From assembly GCA_018266375.1 (NCBI GenBank), contig JAFEAO010000008.1, forward strand, positions 117,427-181,426: DNA of 64,000 nt. The letters are read 5' to 3'. The first letter of the stretch is position 1. The number at the start of each line of letters is the position of its first letter. This stretch comes from Bdellovibrionales bacterium (lineage in GTDB: Bacteria > Bdellovibrionota > UBA1018 > CAIMNF01). Shown here one piece after another: positions 50,458-60,212 of this stretch. The translations under genes and the position numbers were made by a program. The notes below the pieces were generated by a model that saw nothing but the letters and a program-made list of their open reading frames with translations, did no database searches and was not told the origin of the DNA.

Positions 50458-52303
50458 AGAATTGCAGGACGCACAGCGGATACATATCCGCACTGGCTGC
50501 GTTCCCGACCTCCTTCACGTTCACATCCCAATGTAGCTCTCTATTTGTCGAGCAAGCGGTGCGTGAGATCCCATTACAATCGTTGGACGTCCGATATGTT
50601 ACTGGTTTGTATTGAGACGCACTCGGCGCCTGATTGCGCATTGCCGTGTCGTCGACGTTTGCATCCGTCACGACAAATATCTGGTCCGTATAATTATCGG
50701 TGGAGAGGACCGCGGTTTGAATCAACGAGTCCTGAGGAACAGCTGCGATCAGTGCGCCGTTTTTGTCGTCACGCCACAAAGACGTCATCCCGGCGGCTGT
50801 TTCTTTCACGAAACTCGTGGAATTGAAGGTTGCGTTCTGCGCCAGATATACGTTCCATGGTAAGGTTTTAATCTGATCGATAGTGAGTCCGCCATTGCCC
50901 GGATCGCCGAATGCGATCGGACTAGGCGTCCAGAGATCGTCGGCGAGCGTCGCGCCGAAGTTTAACGCCATATTGTAACAAGCGTTCGGAACCAGAGTGC
51001 CGCTACCGGTCGTCGGCAAGATCACGATTCGAGAGGCAAGATCAGTGGTCGTCACCACCGAGCCAAGTCCACTCCCGAATGCGGTTACCGTGCTGCCGAT
51101 CGTGCGGGGACCGGAACAAGTGGGGAACACGCTCGAGGCGGTCGGTGCGGTAATCGCTCCGGGATTGCAGAGGATATCACCCGAAGCGATCGAAGTCGAT
51201 GACGTTAATTTTTTCGGTGGAGTGATGTCGGTCGCTCGGAAGTTCCAGATTTTCACCCAGGTCGATTTCGCCGGAAGCGGAATCGCCGGACAAGAGGACG
51301 ATCCGGCCGTGCTCGGAATCGGCTTCGCCGCGTACCCGATCACACCATAGGTGCTTGAAACATAGTCCTTCGGAGCTAGGGCTGCCTGTACTGGAATTTG
51401 AAACACCCCGTAAGCTTGTTTCGCCATCCAGAAAGACCCACGGCGTTTCCCCACCGAAGCCGGATTCGAAACCGGGATTTTTCCGCTCACGAGAGAGGTT
51501 TGTGGGTACATCAACTCACCATCGCCCGAGCAAAACGAGTCGGTGCAAGGGCTGGAAGAGTATACATTGGCGTTGGCCCACCAATGTAAACTCCGGTCCT
51601 GTGTTTCGGTCAACGTGCACTCCCAGTCCTGGTTGGCCAGGCGTTGCATCTGGAGCAAGCTTTCGCTGACGTTCGTGGTGTAAAAGTTAAAAGCGTAATT
51701 GACCTTCGGGTCTTCAGATTGGATCGGGTCGATCATATTCTGATCGAGCGGGTTCTTGATAAACTCGTGTTTGCGGCACTGAAAGCGTTTTGCCTGAACG
51801 TAGCTGTCCGCTCCGGTCAAATCGAGATAGAGCGTCGATCCGGCAAAAGTTCCGCTACTCAAGTTCACGGTAATCGTGTTTGAGTACATACTTCCGTCAC
51901 CGGTTACGATCTTCACGTCGAAGTTCGGAATCCCAGACGGAACCTGGTTCGCGCAGCGGAGCAAGTTTGTTTCTTGGTAGGTCGGCGCAATCGAAGCACT
52001 TTGAATAACGCCACCTTGATCATAGGTATATTCGCACAAACAAGGCGATGCGGCGTCGCCGCAGTAATTATCAAACTCGCCGCCCTGCCCGATCATGTCG
52101 TATTGAGTGCCCGCGCTTTGCTGGCTTGGAAGCACCGTGGAGAGAACGAAGTTGCCGGAGTTGGAGATGACGGCGTTCGAAGTCGAAGAAGAGGATTTGG
52201 ACGCGGGATTACGACTGAGCTTCGTGCACGACGTGGTGAGCGTGATCGAAGCAACCAGTGTCGCGACAACGAAATGAATTGAGAGTGGCCAACCTCTCCT
52301 CAC
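50450..52303 (-). CDS. Large cell-envelope lipoprotein
   Basis: About 617 residues. GTG at 52303 is chosen: GGAGGGG (52310-52316) precedes it and the signal MRRGWPLSIHFVVATLVASI...TTSC follows. Lipobox TTSC gives the lipidated Cys. The mature protein is Ser/Thr-rich with beta character and paired Cys. It is a paralogue of the following gene product (shared YCG...PCxCE block and spacing). No fold or function recognised. It starts the second half of the lipoprotein cluster after a 193-base gap that probably holds a promoter. Confidence 0.7.
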   Translation of the reverse strand: MRRGWPLSIHFVVATLVASITLTTSCTKLSRNPASKSSSSTSNAVISNSGNFVLSTVLPSQQSAGTQYDMIGQGGEFDNYCGDAASPCLCEYTYDQGGVIQSASIAPTYQETNLLRCANQVPSGIPNFDVKIVTGDGSMYSNTITVNLSSGTFAGSTLYLDLTGADSYVQAKRFQCRKHEFIKNPLDQNMIDPIQSEDPKVNYAFNFYTTNVSESLLQMQRLANQDWECTLTETQDRSLHWWANANVYSSSPCTDSFCSGDGELMYPQTSLVSGKIPVSNPASVGKRRGSFWMAKQAYGVFQIPVQAALAPKDYVSSTYGVIGYAAKPIPSTAGSSSCPAIPLPAKSTWVKIWNFRATDITPPKKLTSSTSIASGDILCNPGAITAPTASSVFPTCSGPRTIGSTVTAFGSGLGSVVTTTDLASRIVILPTTGSGTLVPNACYNMALNFGATLADDLWTPSPIAFGDPGNGGLTIDQIKTLPWNVYLAQNATFNSTSFVKETAAGMTSLWRDDKNGALIAAVPQDSLIQTAVLSTDNYTDQIFVVTDANVDDTAMRNQAPSASQYKPVTYRTSNDCNGISRTACSTNRELHWDVNVKEVGNAASADMYPLCVLQFYD

Positions 52304-52496
52304 AAAAATCCCCTCCAAGCGCCCGTCGGCGCACGATCCCCTACCCGATTTAGATGCAAGTTTCGTCCCGGGTATGGACCTACGTAACTATTCGGTTTTT
52401 TCGCCGCAAATCTGAAGAGATTTTTGACAGTGTCTAGAAGATAAACACTTTAAATATCAGTTATTTAATAAATAAGGAAAACTACTGAATGCGACT

Positions 52497-53582
52497 TTAT
52501 TCAGTTCGATTACCGAGGCGATACAGATCAACTTGGTAGAGATGAAACGAGCCACGAACGCGGTCGATTCGGATCCGGTCGACGAGCCCGTTTTTTGAAA
52601 GCGGAACATATACCTCTTCGCTCCGAAGACTGCCCATCGGATCTTCGAGCGACGCGATCTCCCTCCAATACACCGGGTAGTTAATGTTTTGGTAGTAAGT
52701 CCAGGTGCGCGGCTGCTTCACTTGCAACAAGGTCGCGAGGTCGAGACCGGTTCCGACAAGACTCACCTTCATCACTGTGTTATCACTTGCTTTTTGAGTG
52801 CCCGGATAATTGGTCGCAGCCGCCGAGTTTGCGCTCAATGCATGGTACGTCACGATCATGAGCAAATCCTCGTACGCTCCGAGCTCGTTACGGTCGATGT
52901 CGATACTCACCCCACCGACGTATGACTTGGTGGTTTCAGGATCAGGGCTCAAAATCGGCCCTTGGCCCGTACACCAGTCATCGCGCACACGGTAGTAATT
53001 GGTGTTGTAATACTGAGTGGTCGTCGGCGTCGATGTCGGAATCGGCGTCGGCGAAGGCGTTGCGGTCGGAGCGATGGTCGGAGTCGGAGCCACGGCCGGC
53101 ATCCGGTCAAAATCGGCGCAAGACGACGGATCGGGCGCTCCGCCGATTCCGCGGTAAGAGCAGCGATCGGTTTGCACGATGTTGTTTTGGGTGACCGCAT
53201 AGTAAGAGTTCGTGATATCTACCGACACCGACTTCAAAAACGCCGGATGATTCGTCACGGAAAAATCATCAGCGACGTTTGCGGCATCAAATGCGGTTGG
53301 ACTGCTACTATAGTCGCCACCGTCTGCACGAAATACTCGAGTCGCATCACCAAGACACTGAAACGCGGTATGCTTACCCGTCGCAAAGTCGTTCAAGTCG
53401 GTAAAGTTGTCAGCGTGAAAAATAATCCGCACCGCCGGTTGATCCCAACCGGTCTCGCGGTAAGTGCTGCCGCTATTGCTCGTCGCAGTCGTCGCGACAC
53501 CAACTGGCTTGCCGCAACCCAGGACAACGACAAAGACCACCACCGCCGAAAATAAAATTTTGAAGAAACGAGGCTTCTTCAT
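52497..53582 (-). CDS. Lipoprotein with Pro/Thr linker
   Basis: A 361-residue protein with lipobox VLGC (MKKPRFFKILFSAVVVFVVV then LGC). Domain one (about 45-160) is followed by a Pro/Thr-rich linker (about 165-196, PTPTIAPTATPSPTPIPTST) and a C-terminal domain with NYYRVRDDWC and DLLMIVTYHALS. The C-terminal half parallels the next gene product (DYYRTSEANC, NLLVQIEYQA; VPLSKNGLVDRIRIDRV vs IPLSAYPTASVIQLSRV), showing paralogy. It starts one base after the stop of that gene. Function unknown. Confidence 0.72.
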   Translation of the reverse strand: MKKPRFFKILFSAVVVFVVVLGCGKPVGVATTATSNSGSTYRETGWDQPAVRIIFHADNFTDLNDFATGKHTAFQCLGDATRVFRADGGDYSSSPTAFDAANVADDFSVTNHPAFLKSVSVDITNSYYAVTQNNIVQTDRCSYRGIGGAPDPSSCADFDRMPAVAPTPTIAPTATPSPTPIPTSTPTTTQYYNTNYYRVRDDWCTGQGPILSPDPETTKSYVGGVSIDIDRNELGAYEDLLMIVTYHALSANSAAATNYPGTQKASDNTVMKVSLVGTGLDLATLLQVKQPRTWTYYQNINYPVYWREIASLEDPMGSLRSEEVYVPLSKNGLVDRIRIDRVRGSFHLYQVDLYRLGNRTE

Positions 53583-53583
53583 T

Positions 53584-54570
53584 TTACATCCTCATCAGCG
53601 TGATCGAGCGGATCACGATTCCAAGGCATAATGGCGTGTCGGCACTACAGAAGCTTGGAACGTAATTGTACGGACCGGCCGCTGAAATCCGGCTTTGTAC
53701 GCGCGAAAGTTGAATCACGCTCGCCGTAGGGTAGGCGGACAGAGGAATAATCATTTGTTTCACGCGGATCGGGGCTCCACGGTAAGATCCCGTGCAATTT
53801 CCGGGCGCACCGGCTCCAAGCGTCCCGCTTTGCAGGCAAGCCGAATAATTCGGCGGTACAAACACGGCAAACGGCTTCGGAGGCGACGCCGCACCGAGAG
53901 TCGAGTTCCAAAACACTTTCCAAAGCTGGTCCAAACTACTTTCCACGGTGCCCGCAGCGGCGCCGTCCGAGTTTAAATGCAGCCCTTGCGCCTGATACTC
54001 GATTTGCACGAGCAGGTTTTCGCCGTATCCGATATAGGTCGTATCGCGATTCAAAACGATCCGAGCGAATACTTTGTCCGATCCGGCGCCGGTTCCATCT
54101 TGAGCGACGGTGCAATTGGCTTCGCTGGTGCGATAGTAATCCTGTACATCCAAAGCTCCTGGGCCACCGAAAGTGGCGCAGGCGCTCGACGCAGTCAACG
54201 ACGTGATTCCGAGCTGCACGTCGACAAGCCAACTAGGCTTAGCGATGACAGTCGTGCCGTCGACGTCGAAATACTGATACGCCGAAAGGCCCGGATTGTA
54301 AGTTGTCGATCCGTCATAGCCCGGATAGGTCGGCGGAATCGGAGTGACCGCCGGCAAAATTCCCGGAACGGCGTAACTGCCGGTCAGTGACGTTTTACTC
54401 GTGATCACCTTCACCGCTTTCGCTCCCGTATTCACAAAACGATTGCCGCTCGTACCGCTGCCGCCCGTTGTTTGACCGAGCGAAGCCGCCGTGTCGGTGA
54501 CCGACACCGGAGAGTTGCACGAAGCGAGAAACACGAACAAAAATACGTGAATTTTAAACCGCGAGCTCAC
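53584..54570 (-). CDS. Lipoprotein, paralogue of the 52497 gene
   Basis: A 328-residue protein starting with GTG (MSSRFKIHVFLFVFLASC; lipobox LASC, Cys18). The Gly/Thr/Ser-rich head leads to a beta-rich C-terminal region shared with the following gene product. Cys pairs are frequent. There is no recognised family. It is first of the two-gene unit with 52497 and lies 22 bases after the polysaccharide deacetylase stop, possibly in the same transcript as the deacetylase and glycosyltransferase. Confidence 0.7.
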   Translation of the reverse strand: MSSRFKIHVFLFVFLASCNSPVSVTDTAASLGQTTGGSGTSGNRFVNTGAKAVKVITSKTSLTGSYAVPGILPAVTPIPPTYPGYDGSTTYNPGLSAYQYFDVDGTTVIAKPSWLVDVQLGITSLTASSACATFGGPGALDVQDYYRTSEANCTVAQDGTGAGSDKVFARIVLNRDTTYIGYGENLLVQIEYQAQGLHLNSDGAAAGTVESSLDQLWKVFWNSTLGAASPPKPFAVFVPPNYSACLQSGTLGAGAPGNCTGSYRGAPIRVKQMIIPLSAYPTASVIQLSRVQSRISAAGPYNYVPSFCSADTPLCLGIVIRSITLMRM

Positions 54571-54592
54571 GAACTCTTATCGGGTTAAAACC

Positions 54593-55396
54593 TTAAAATC
54601 TTTTGGTTTTACCTTTACGAACCTTGATTTTGAATTCAAAAAAATTCTGATCGCCGCGAATGTCAATTCTTTGAACCTCAAAACGGTCAAGCCTTTGACA
54701 GAAAAACGGTTGCACCCGGTTCCCGATGCGGAACGCGGCGCGAATACCGTAACGAGTAAACCCTTCTTTGAGTTCCTGCCTGTGCGTCGCCGCTTGCGGT
54801 CTCGCTCCGAACGGGTACGCGAGCGCCTTGTGGTACGGAATATCCCATTTGCACAGGAGCTCCTCTTCTTTTTCGAGATCGACGAGCACGTCCCGGACCG
54901 GAATGTTTTTGTAGTTCGGATGGGCGTGACTGTGGAGCGCGACCTCCATTCCGGCATCGGTCCAACGCCGGAGCTCTTGAATCGACAGATACTGCCATGC
55001 TTTTGCGCTCTCGCGTTCTTCGATGTAACTCGTCGTGAGGAAGAGCGTTGCTCTAAAATCAAACTGGCGCAGCACCGGAAGCGCGTGCTCGACGTTACTG
55101 CTGTAACCGTCGTCGAACGTGATCAGAACCGGTTTGTCCGGAAGCTGCGAGCGATCCAGCTTGCCCTCGAGATGAGCCAAAAAATCCGCCATCGAAAGCG
55201 AACGATACCCCTGCCCCCTCAGCCATTCGAGCTGTTGCTTGAAATCCATCGGATCCAAAGTCAAAAAGTCGCGCTTATTCAGGCTCAAATCGTGGTACAT
55301 GAGCACTGGAATACCTTCCACATCCGGAAACAAGAAACTATACCGAAGGGCAAGAAACAACAGCACGATCGCGGTGACGATTCCAAAAACGATCAA
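54593..55396 (-). CDS. Membrane-anchored polysaccharide deacetylase (NodB-like)
   Basis: A 267-residue protein. An N-terminal membrane helix (about 1-22) anchors a NodB domain: GIPVLMYHDLS, LITFDDGYSSN (catalytic Asp and metal Asp), VALHSHAHPN (metal His residues), and LAYPFGA. It removes acetyl groups from cell-surface or peptidoglycan amino sugars outside the cytoplasm. TTG 55396 is the start, with GGGAG seven bases upstream, and overlaps the stop of the glycosyltransferase gene by four bases, so the two are coupled. Confidence 0.87.
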   Translation of the reverse strand: MIVFGIVTAIVLLFLALRYSFLFPDVEGIPVLMYHDLSLNKRDFLTLDPMDFKQQLEWLRGQGYRSLSMADFLAHLEGKLDRSQLPDKPVLITFDDGYSSNVEHALPVLRQFDFRATLFLTTSYIEERESAKAWQYLSIQELRRWTDAGMEVALHSHAHPNYKNIPVRDVLVDLEKEEELLCKWDIPYHKALAYPFGARPQAATHRQELKEGFTRYGIRAAFRIGNRVQPFFCQRLDRFEVQRIDIRGDQNFFEFKIKVRKGKTKRF

Positions 55397-56190
55397 AATG
55401 CGTCTCCCGACTTTTTAAGCTCAATCAGCTTTGCGTATTTGACCGAAGGATACATCGCGCTGAAGAGAGACCATAAAAATCCGTGATACCCGTCTAAGAA
55501 TCCGAGCCGGAAAATAAACCTCGTGATGAAGTGAGCTTGAAAGCTCGTAAAGAGCCTGACGAGTGAAATCCGTTTGTTCTTCTTTGCCATATCCTGAGCG
55601 GCAAAGGTCGTGTACGTGTTGAACTTGTTAAAATAGTCTTCAACCGTAAGGTAGCTGTAGTGGAGCATCGGATGCTTGAGATGACGGAGCGACCCGTTGA
55701 TCTCGACATTTTCATGCACGAATGCGACGTTAAAATTCCCGAACTTGCGATTAAAGAGCCTGAGGTGGAACTTATTTCCCGTTCCGGAATAGTTCATCGC
55801 CTTTTTCAAGAACACGAGCTTGATCTGTACCTCGTACCCGACGATCGTCTCGGCCGGGTATCCCGCAGCAAACATCTCGACGATCTCACGCTGAAGCTCC
55901 GGAGTCACCACCTCATCAGAATCGACGACAAACACCCAGTCGTTCTTGGCTTGCTCGACGGCGTACTTTTTTTGAGGCCCGTAGCCGTCAAACGCGCGAG
56001 TCAAAACGTTCGCTCCGTACTTCTTGGCAATCTCGATCGACTTGTCCTTACTGCCCGAATCGACGACGACGATCTCGTCGCACCACGTGAGCGCGCTCAA
56101 AACCGAATCCAGAGTCCGATCGGATTGGTGAGTCAGCACGATTGCGCTGAGTGGAACACGAACGATATTAGTGAGCGGAGCCCGCGCCAT
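55393..56190 (-). CDS. Family 2 glycosyltransferase (WaaE/KdtX-like)
   Basis: A 265-residue GT-A protein. SAIVLTHQSDRTLDSVLSAL, then the sugar-nucleotide site EIVVVDSGSKDKSIEIAKK and the metal-binding VVDSDEVV fit GT2. The QKKYAVEQAKNDWVFVVDSD segment matches the LPS-core heptose beta-1,4-glucosyltransferase group (WaaE/KdtX). Coupled to the polysaccharide deacetylase gene, so surface polysaccharide or LPS core modification is likely. Confidence 0.87.
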   Translation of the reverse strand: MARAPLTNIVRVPLSAIVLTHQSDRTLDSVLSALTWCDEIVVVDSGSKDKSIEIAKKYGANVLTRAFDGYGPQKKYAVEQAKNDWVFVVDSDEVVTPELQREIVEMFAAGYPAETIVGYEVQIKLVFLKKAMNYSGTGNKFHLRLFNRKFGNFNVAFVHENVEINGSLRHLKHPMLHYSYLTVEDYFNKFNTYTTFAAQDMAKKNKRISLVRLFTSFQAHFITRFIFRLGFLDGYHGFLWSLFSAMYPSVKYAKLIELKKSGDAF

Positions 56191-56194
56191 AAAC

Positions 56195-57709
56195 CTACTT
56201 TAAAAAGGATTGAATCAATTCCAGGCCAAACCGTACGCCGAAACCGGTGGTATCCGTCGGAACCAGTCCCAAACCGCCTTTGTTAGTGTCTGCCGCCAGA
56301 TCGATATGGATCCAAGGAATACCCTTACCGACGAATTTACTTAAGAAGGTCGACGCATAGATGTGGTCGGCGGAATTCGAGTTCGCGCACTGACGAACAT
56401 CCGCAATATCGGATTTGATCGACTCATTGTAGTCATCGCCGATCGGAAAATTCCACACGCGTTCACCGCAGCGCTCGCCTACCTCGTTCGACAAGCGCCC
56501 GAGCTTCGGATCGTTCGAGAAAGATCCGCAGCGGCGAGTATCGATCGAGCGCACGACTGCGCCGGTGAGCGTCGCGAAATCAATAATGAGATCGGGCTTC
56601 GGCTCGCTCGCCATCACCAGCGTATCCGAAAGCACCATGCGTCCCTCGGCATCGGTATCGACCACTTCGATCGAGACGCCGTTTGAAGCGACTACGACGT
56701 CGTTCGGACGATAAGCCTCATGCGAGATCAAGTTCTCGGCGAGCGCGAGATAGCAGTTCACCTCGTAAGGAGCGTCCATTTCCACCATCGCGCGGAAAAG
56801 CGACAACGCCACCGCCGAACCGGTCATATCCCGGTGCATGTTGTACATGTAGTCGCCGACTTTAACATTGTAACCGCCGGTATCGAAGCAAAGCCCTTTT
56901 CCGACGATCGAGACTTTCTTCTTGGCTTTTTTACCTTTGAAGCGCAAGTGAGCGATCCCGCCCGACTCATTCAGATCGCCTTGAATAACGGCGAGGAACG
57001 CGCCCGCTCCGCGTTTCGTGAGCTGCTTGCGATCGATAAAGTTACATTCCGCCTTGAGCTGTTTCGCTAGCGCCTGAACCTTGGTGAGGTACGTGCGCGG
57101 ATTAAGAACGTTGCTAGGAAGATCCGCGAGATATTTCACTTGGTTGTTACACACGCCCAAGATGCGGCCTTCGCTGATGCACTCTTCGGCCACGCGCTTG
57201 TTCAACGATGTTTGATAGTGAATCGTGACCGCGCCGAGTTTTTTAAGATCGGCCGATTTTTTTCCGTAAACTTCGGAACGGAACCGGGCGATGATCGCGA
57301 GCGAAGAAATCCAAGAGAGATAAGTTTTAGCATTAACGTCGCGAAGCCCGCGAAGCGACAAGTTGATTTCGCGAGACTGGTCTTCAACGCCGACCACGCC
57401 GCAAAACGCTTTACGGAGCGCATCTTGCGCGAAGTAAGCGCCCGGATCACCCATCAGGATGAGCGCCGTGAGTCCGCCTTTTCCTTCGTAAGAAATCCGA
57501 ATTGTTTTCGGCTCTTTCGTGTCTTCGTCTTTTTTAAGCTTCTTCAGTTCGTCGGCGAGTTGCGCTTTAGCCGCCGGACGATCCGACACCAAATCCGTGA
57601 GACTCTGACGACTGCCGAAATCGACGACGGCTAAGTCATAAGCCGCGTCTCTGTTGCGGCCGGGTTTAAACTCGACGTTGTTCCACTCTTCTTGAAGGCT
57701 TAAGTTCAT
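56195..57709 (-). CDS. pepA: M17 family leucyl aminopeptidase
   Basis: A 504-residue metallo-exopeptidase. Catalytic/metal-binding motifs IVGKGLCFDTGGYNVK, HRDMTGSAVAL and VVDTDAEGRMVLSDTLV are those of M17, and the N-terminal macro-like domain is present (about 1-180). It removes N-terminal residues from peptides in the cytoplasm. The gene lies four bases upstream in gene order of the glycosyltransferase gene and follows hrpB by 21 bases, all on one strand. Confidence 0.93.
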   Translation of the reverse strand: MNLSLQEEWNNVEFKPGRNRDAAYDLAVVDFGSRQSLTDLVSDRPAAKAQLADELKKLKKDEDTKEPKTIRISYEGKGGLTALILMGDPGAYFAQDALRKAFCGVVGVEDQSREINLSLRGLRDVNAKTYLSWISSLAIIARFRSEVYGKKSADLKKLGAVTIHYQTSLNKRVAEECISEGRILGVCNNQVKYLADLPSNVLNPRTYLTKVQALAKQLKAECNFIDRKQLTKRGAGAFLAVIQGDLNESGGIAHLRFKGKKAKKKVSIVGKGLCFDTGGYNVKVGDYMYNMHRDMTGSAVALSLFRAMVEMDAPYEVNCYLALAENLISHEAYRPNDVVVASNGVSIEVVDTDAEGRMVLSDTLVMASEPKPDLIIDFATLTGAVVRSIDTRRCGSFSNDPKLGRLSNEVGERCGERVWNFPIGDDYNESIKSDIADVRQCANSNSADHIYASTFLSKFVGKGIPWIHIDLAADTNKGGLGLVPTDTTGFGVRFGLELIQSFLK

Positions 57710-57730
57710 ATTAGTGCATCGTATCAGGCA

Positions 57731-60139
57731 CTATTGGCGCCGTCTACCTTTGGCTATGGCCGGTGCCGTCCATGGGTCGTCGGGCCAAGAGTGTTTGGGA
57801 TATTGGGCTTTGAGTTCTTTTTTGACCTCGAAATAAGCTCCGTTCCAGAAACTTTTGAGGTCTCGCGTTAGCTGCATCGGCTTAAAGCCGGGCGACAAAA
57901 GCTCCATCAAAATGGCCACTTTCCCGCCGGCAATCTTCGGGGTTTCAGCCAGCCCGAATAACTCCTGCAACCGGACCGACAGCTTCGGAGGATCCTGATC
58001 GTAGTCCACACGGATCATCCCTCCGCTCGGGACAAGGATCTTTTCCGGCACCCATTCCTCGAACTTCTGGCGGGTACCGCGATCCATCTGCGCTTCAATC
58101 CATCCTCGAGCATCGAATTCGGCGACGTCACGAACGCGGGTTTTTCCGAAGCACGCGGCTTCAAGCAAGTCCTTCATCGCAAATCCGTAGTTCGGTTCAG
58201 CGGCGCCTCCCTGCGAGTGACGGGCAAAAAACTCCATGCGCTTCCACCAGCGAGCAAAATTTTCGTCACGGCAAAAAAGTTCGATCGCACTCGATTGCAG
58301 GCTCTTAACGAGGATCGCAAACGCTTGGTCACCATCGACGGCGACTTCAGTCACGGAGCCCAGTGCAAGGTCTTTAAAAAACACTCCCTCTTCGCCGCGC
58401 ACGCGCTCGCTCTCATGATCGTAATAGGCCTGCTTAACCTTGCGAGCGTGCGGTTGGAGCTGCGCGATCTCCAGGGGAACGAACGCCATCGCCTGAATGA
58501 AAGTCTGTCCGCGCTCGCTCTTTTCGCGTGAGCGGAGCAAAATGCCTGCTTTAGACAGCACCCGGTCCTTGAGCGGCACCACTCGACGGCGGCCAACGGC
58601 GTTTGAACCGACAAAGACTTGGTTTGAAAGCGCTTCGATCAATACTTCAAAATACTCGGCGGCTCGTGCGGGATTCGAGTTGTGGCGCACGCCTTCACCA
58701 CCCGCAATTCGATACAATTGGTCAGCGATCCTTCTGGCATTGCCATCCAGACGATCCAATTGCCTGAGGAGCGCATCCATCGATTCAATCCGATCGGTAC
58801 CGTCACGCCCTTGCTCAAGCCATGCGCACAAAGCCGAGCCCCACTCAAGCACGCCTGCATCCGCAGAGGCAAGCATAAGTCCCGCAAGACGAGGCGCCAA
58901 AGGAAATCTGAGCGCTCGTCGCCCCCGTTCGGTAATCACACCATCCTCGTTTAAAAAGCCGAGATCACGGATCTCGCGCAAAGAAAACTCCAGCATCGAC
59001 TTCTTCGGTTTCTCAAACCAAAAAAACTTATCGAAGTCGCGCACTCCATAATCGTTCAACATGAGCAGCGCGGAACTTAGGTTGACTCGATGGACTTCGG
59101 GAGTTTCAAATCTCCGAAGCTGCATTTGCTCGCCGTCGGTCCACAATCGAAAGCAAAACCCAGGGCCCACGCGGCCGGCTCGACCCGCGCGTTGATCGGC
59201 CGAAGCCGAGCTGATCCGCAGCGTTTCAAGCCGATCTTGGCCGAACTGCGGATCCGTGCGCATCACCTTGGCCCAGCCTGAATCGACGACCGCGCGGATT
59301 TTCGGCAAAGTGATCGACGTCTCGGCGATGTTGGTCGAGAGAATGATTTTTCGGCGGCGAGTGCCTGCATCTGAAGCGAAAACTCTTTTCTGTTCGTTTT
59401 CGGCGAGGGAGGAATAGAGTGGAAGCACGTCGAAGTCGCGAGCTATCCCCTGACGATCGAGTTCGTCCTGAATCTCACGGACACCGGATTGAATCTCATA
59501 AGCGCCCGGCAAAAAATAAAGTACGTCGCCCTCGTCGACCGCGTCGAGCACCGATCGGATCGCGCGGGAGGGCGACACCTCGCCCAAATATCTACGCTCG
59601 ACCGGAAAAACGCGGCCCGAAACTTGGATCAACTCCGAGTCCGGGAGATAATCCAACAACGCTTGAGGATCCATCGTCGCCGACATCACGACGATTTTTA
59701 AATCGTCTCGAATCGATTCTTGAATTTCCCGGAGCATCGACAAGGCGAGGTCCGCATCGAGGCTTCGCTCGTGGAACTCGTCGAGAATGACACCCTGGTA
59801 TTCGCGCAGCTCGGGGTCCTGAATCAACCTTCTGAGCAGTACCCCCTCGGTCATGAGGAGCACTCGCGTCTCACGCGAGGACTTCGACTCAAAACGGACC
59901 TGAAAGCCGACTTCTTTGCCGAGGGTCCAGTTGTTTTCCTCCGCGATCCGGTCAGCGACCAGCTTCGTGGCCCAACGTCGAGGTTGAAGGACGATCCACT
60001 TGCCACCACCACTCGCGAGCGCCACCGGCACGCGAGTGGTTTTCCCGGCGCCCGGCTCCGCCAAAATAATGACACTCTTCTTCTCGCGAACGACGCTTGT
60101 CACGTTTGCCAAATGCTCGTCGATCGGAAGTTTAATCAT
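57731..60139 (-). CDS. hrpB: ATP-dependent RNA helicase HrpB
   Basis: An ~802-residue DEAH-box helicase. Motif I LAEPGAGKTTRVPVAL, II ILDEFHERSLDADL, III VVMSATMD, and VI DQRAGRAGRVGPG are all present. The C-terminal HrpB domain is recognisable (VPSGGMIRVDYD, PPKLSVRLQELFGL, RDLKSFWNGAYFEVKKEL). It remodels RNA in the cytoplasm; exact targets in bacteria are poorly known. ATG 60139 is used because the frame upstream of it starts only at a GTG and adds unconserved residues. Confidence 0.95.
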   Translation of the reverse strand: MIKLPIDEHLANVTSVVREKKSVIILAEPGAGKTTRVPVALASGGGKWIVLQPRRWATKLVADRIAEENNWTLGKEVGFQVRFESKSSRETRVLLMTEGVLLRRLIQDPELREYQGVILDEFHERSLDADLALSMLREIQESIRDDLKIVVMSATMDPQALLDYLPDSELIQVSGRVFPVERRYLGEVSPSRAIRSVLDAVDEGDVLYFLPGAYEIQSGVREIQDELDRQGIARDFDVLPLYSSLAENEQKRVFASDAGTRRRKIILSTNIAETSITLPKIRAVVDSGWAKVMRTDPQFGQDRLETLRISSASADQRAGRAGRVGPGFCFRLWTDGEQMQLRRFETPEVHRVNLSSALLMLNDYGVRDFDKFFWFEKPKKSMLEFSLREIRDLGFLNEDGVITERGRRALRFPLAPRLAGLMLASADAGVLEWGSALCAWLEQGRDGTDRIESMDALLRQLDRLDGNARRIADQLYRIAGGEGVRHNSNPARAAEYFEVLIEALSNQVFVGSNAVGRRRVVPLKDRVLSKAGILLRSREKSERGQTFIQAMAFVPLEIAQLQPHARKVKQAYYDHESERVRGEEGVFFKDLALGSVTEVAVDGDQAFAILVKSLQSSAIELFCRDENFARWWKRMEFFARHSQGGAAEPNYGFAMKDLLEAACFGKTRVRDVAEFDARGWIEAQMDRGTRQKFEEWVPEKILVPSGGMIRVDYDQDPPKLSVRLQELFGLAETPKIAGGKVAILMELLSPGFKPMQLTRDLKSFWNGAYFEVKKELKAQYPKHSWPDDPWTAPAIAKGRRRQ

Positions 60140-60212
60140 GGTTGTGTAATTGCTCCCGAACACTGGGTTTGAGGTTGTGAATGAGTCATTTTTGTCGTTA
60201 AATCAATAGTAT

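Noticed and set aside
53010..53100. Short repetitive GGCGTCGG-type DNA considered as a CRISPR or satellite
   Set aside because: It encodes the Pro/Thr linker of a lipoprotein; no spacer-repeat structure.
54671..55486. A 271-codon plus-strand frame opposite the polysaccharide deacetylase gene
   Set aside because: The complementary frame carries the NodB motifs; this one has no domain and no SD.
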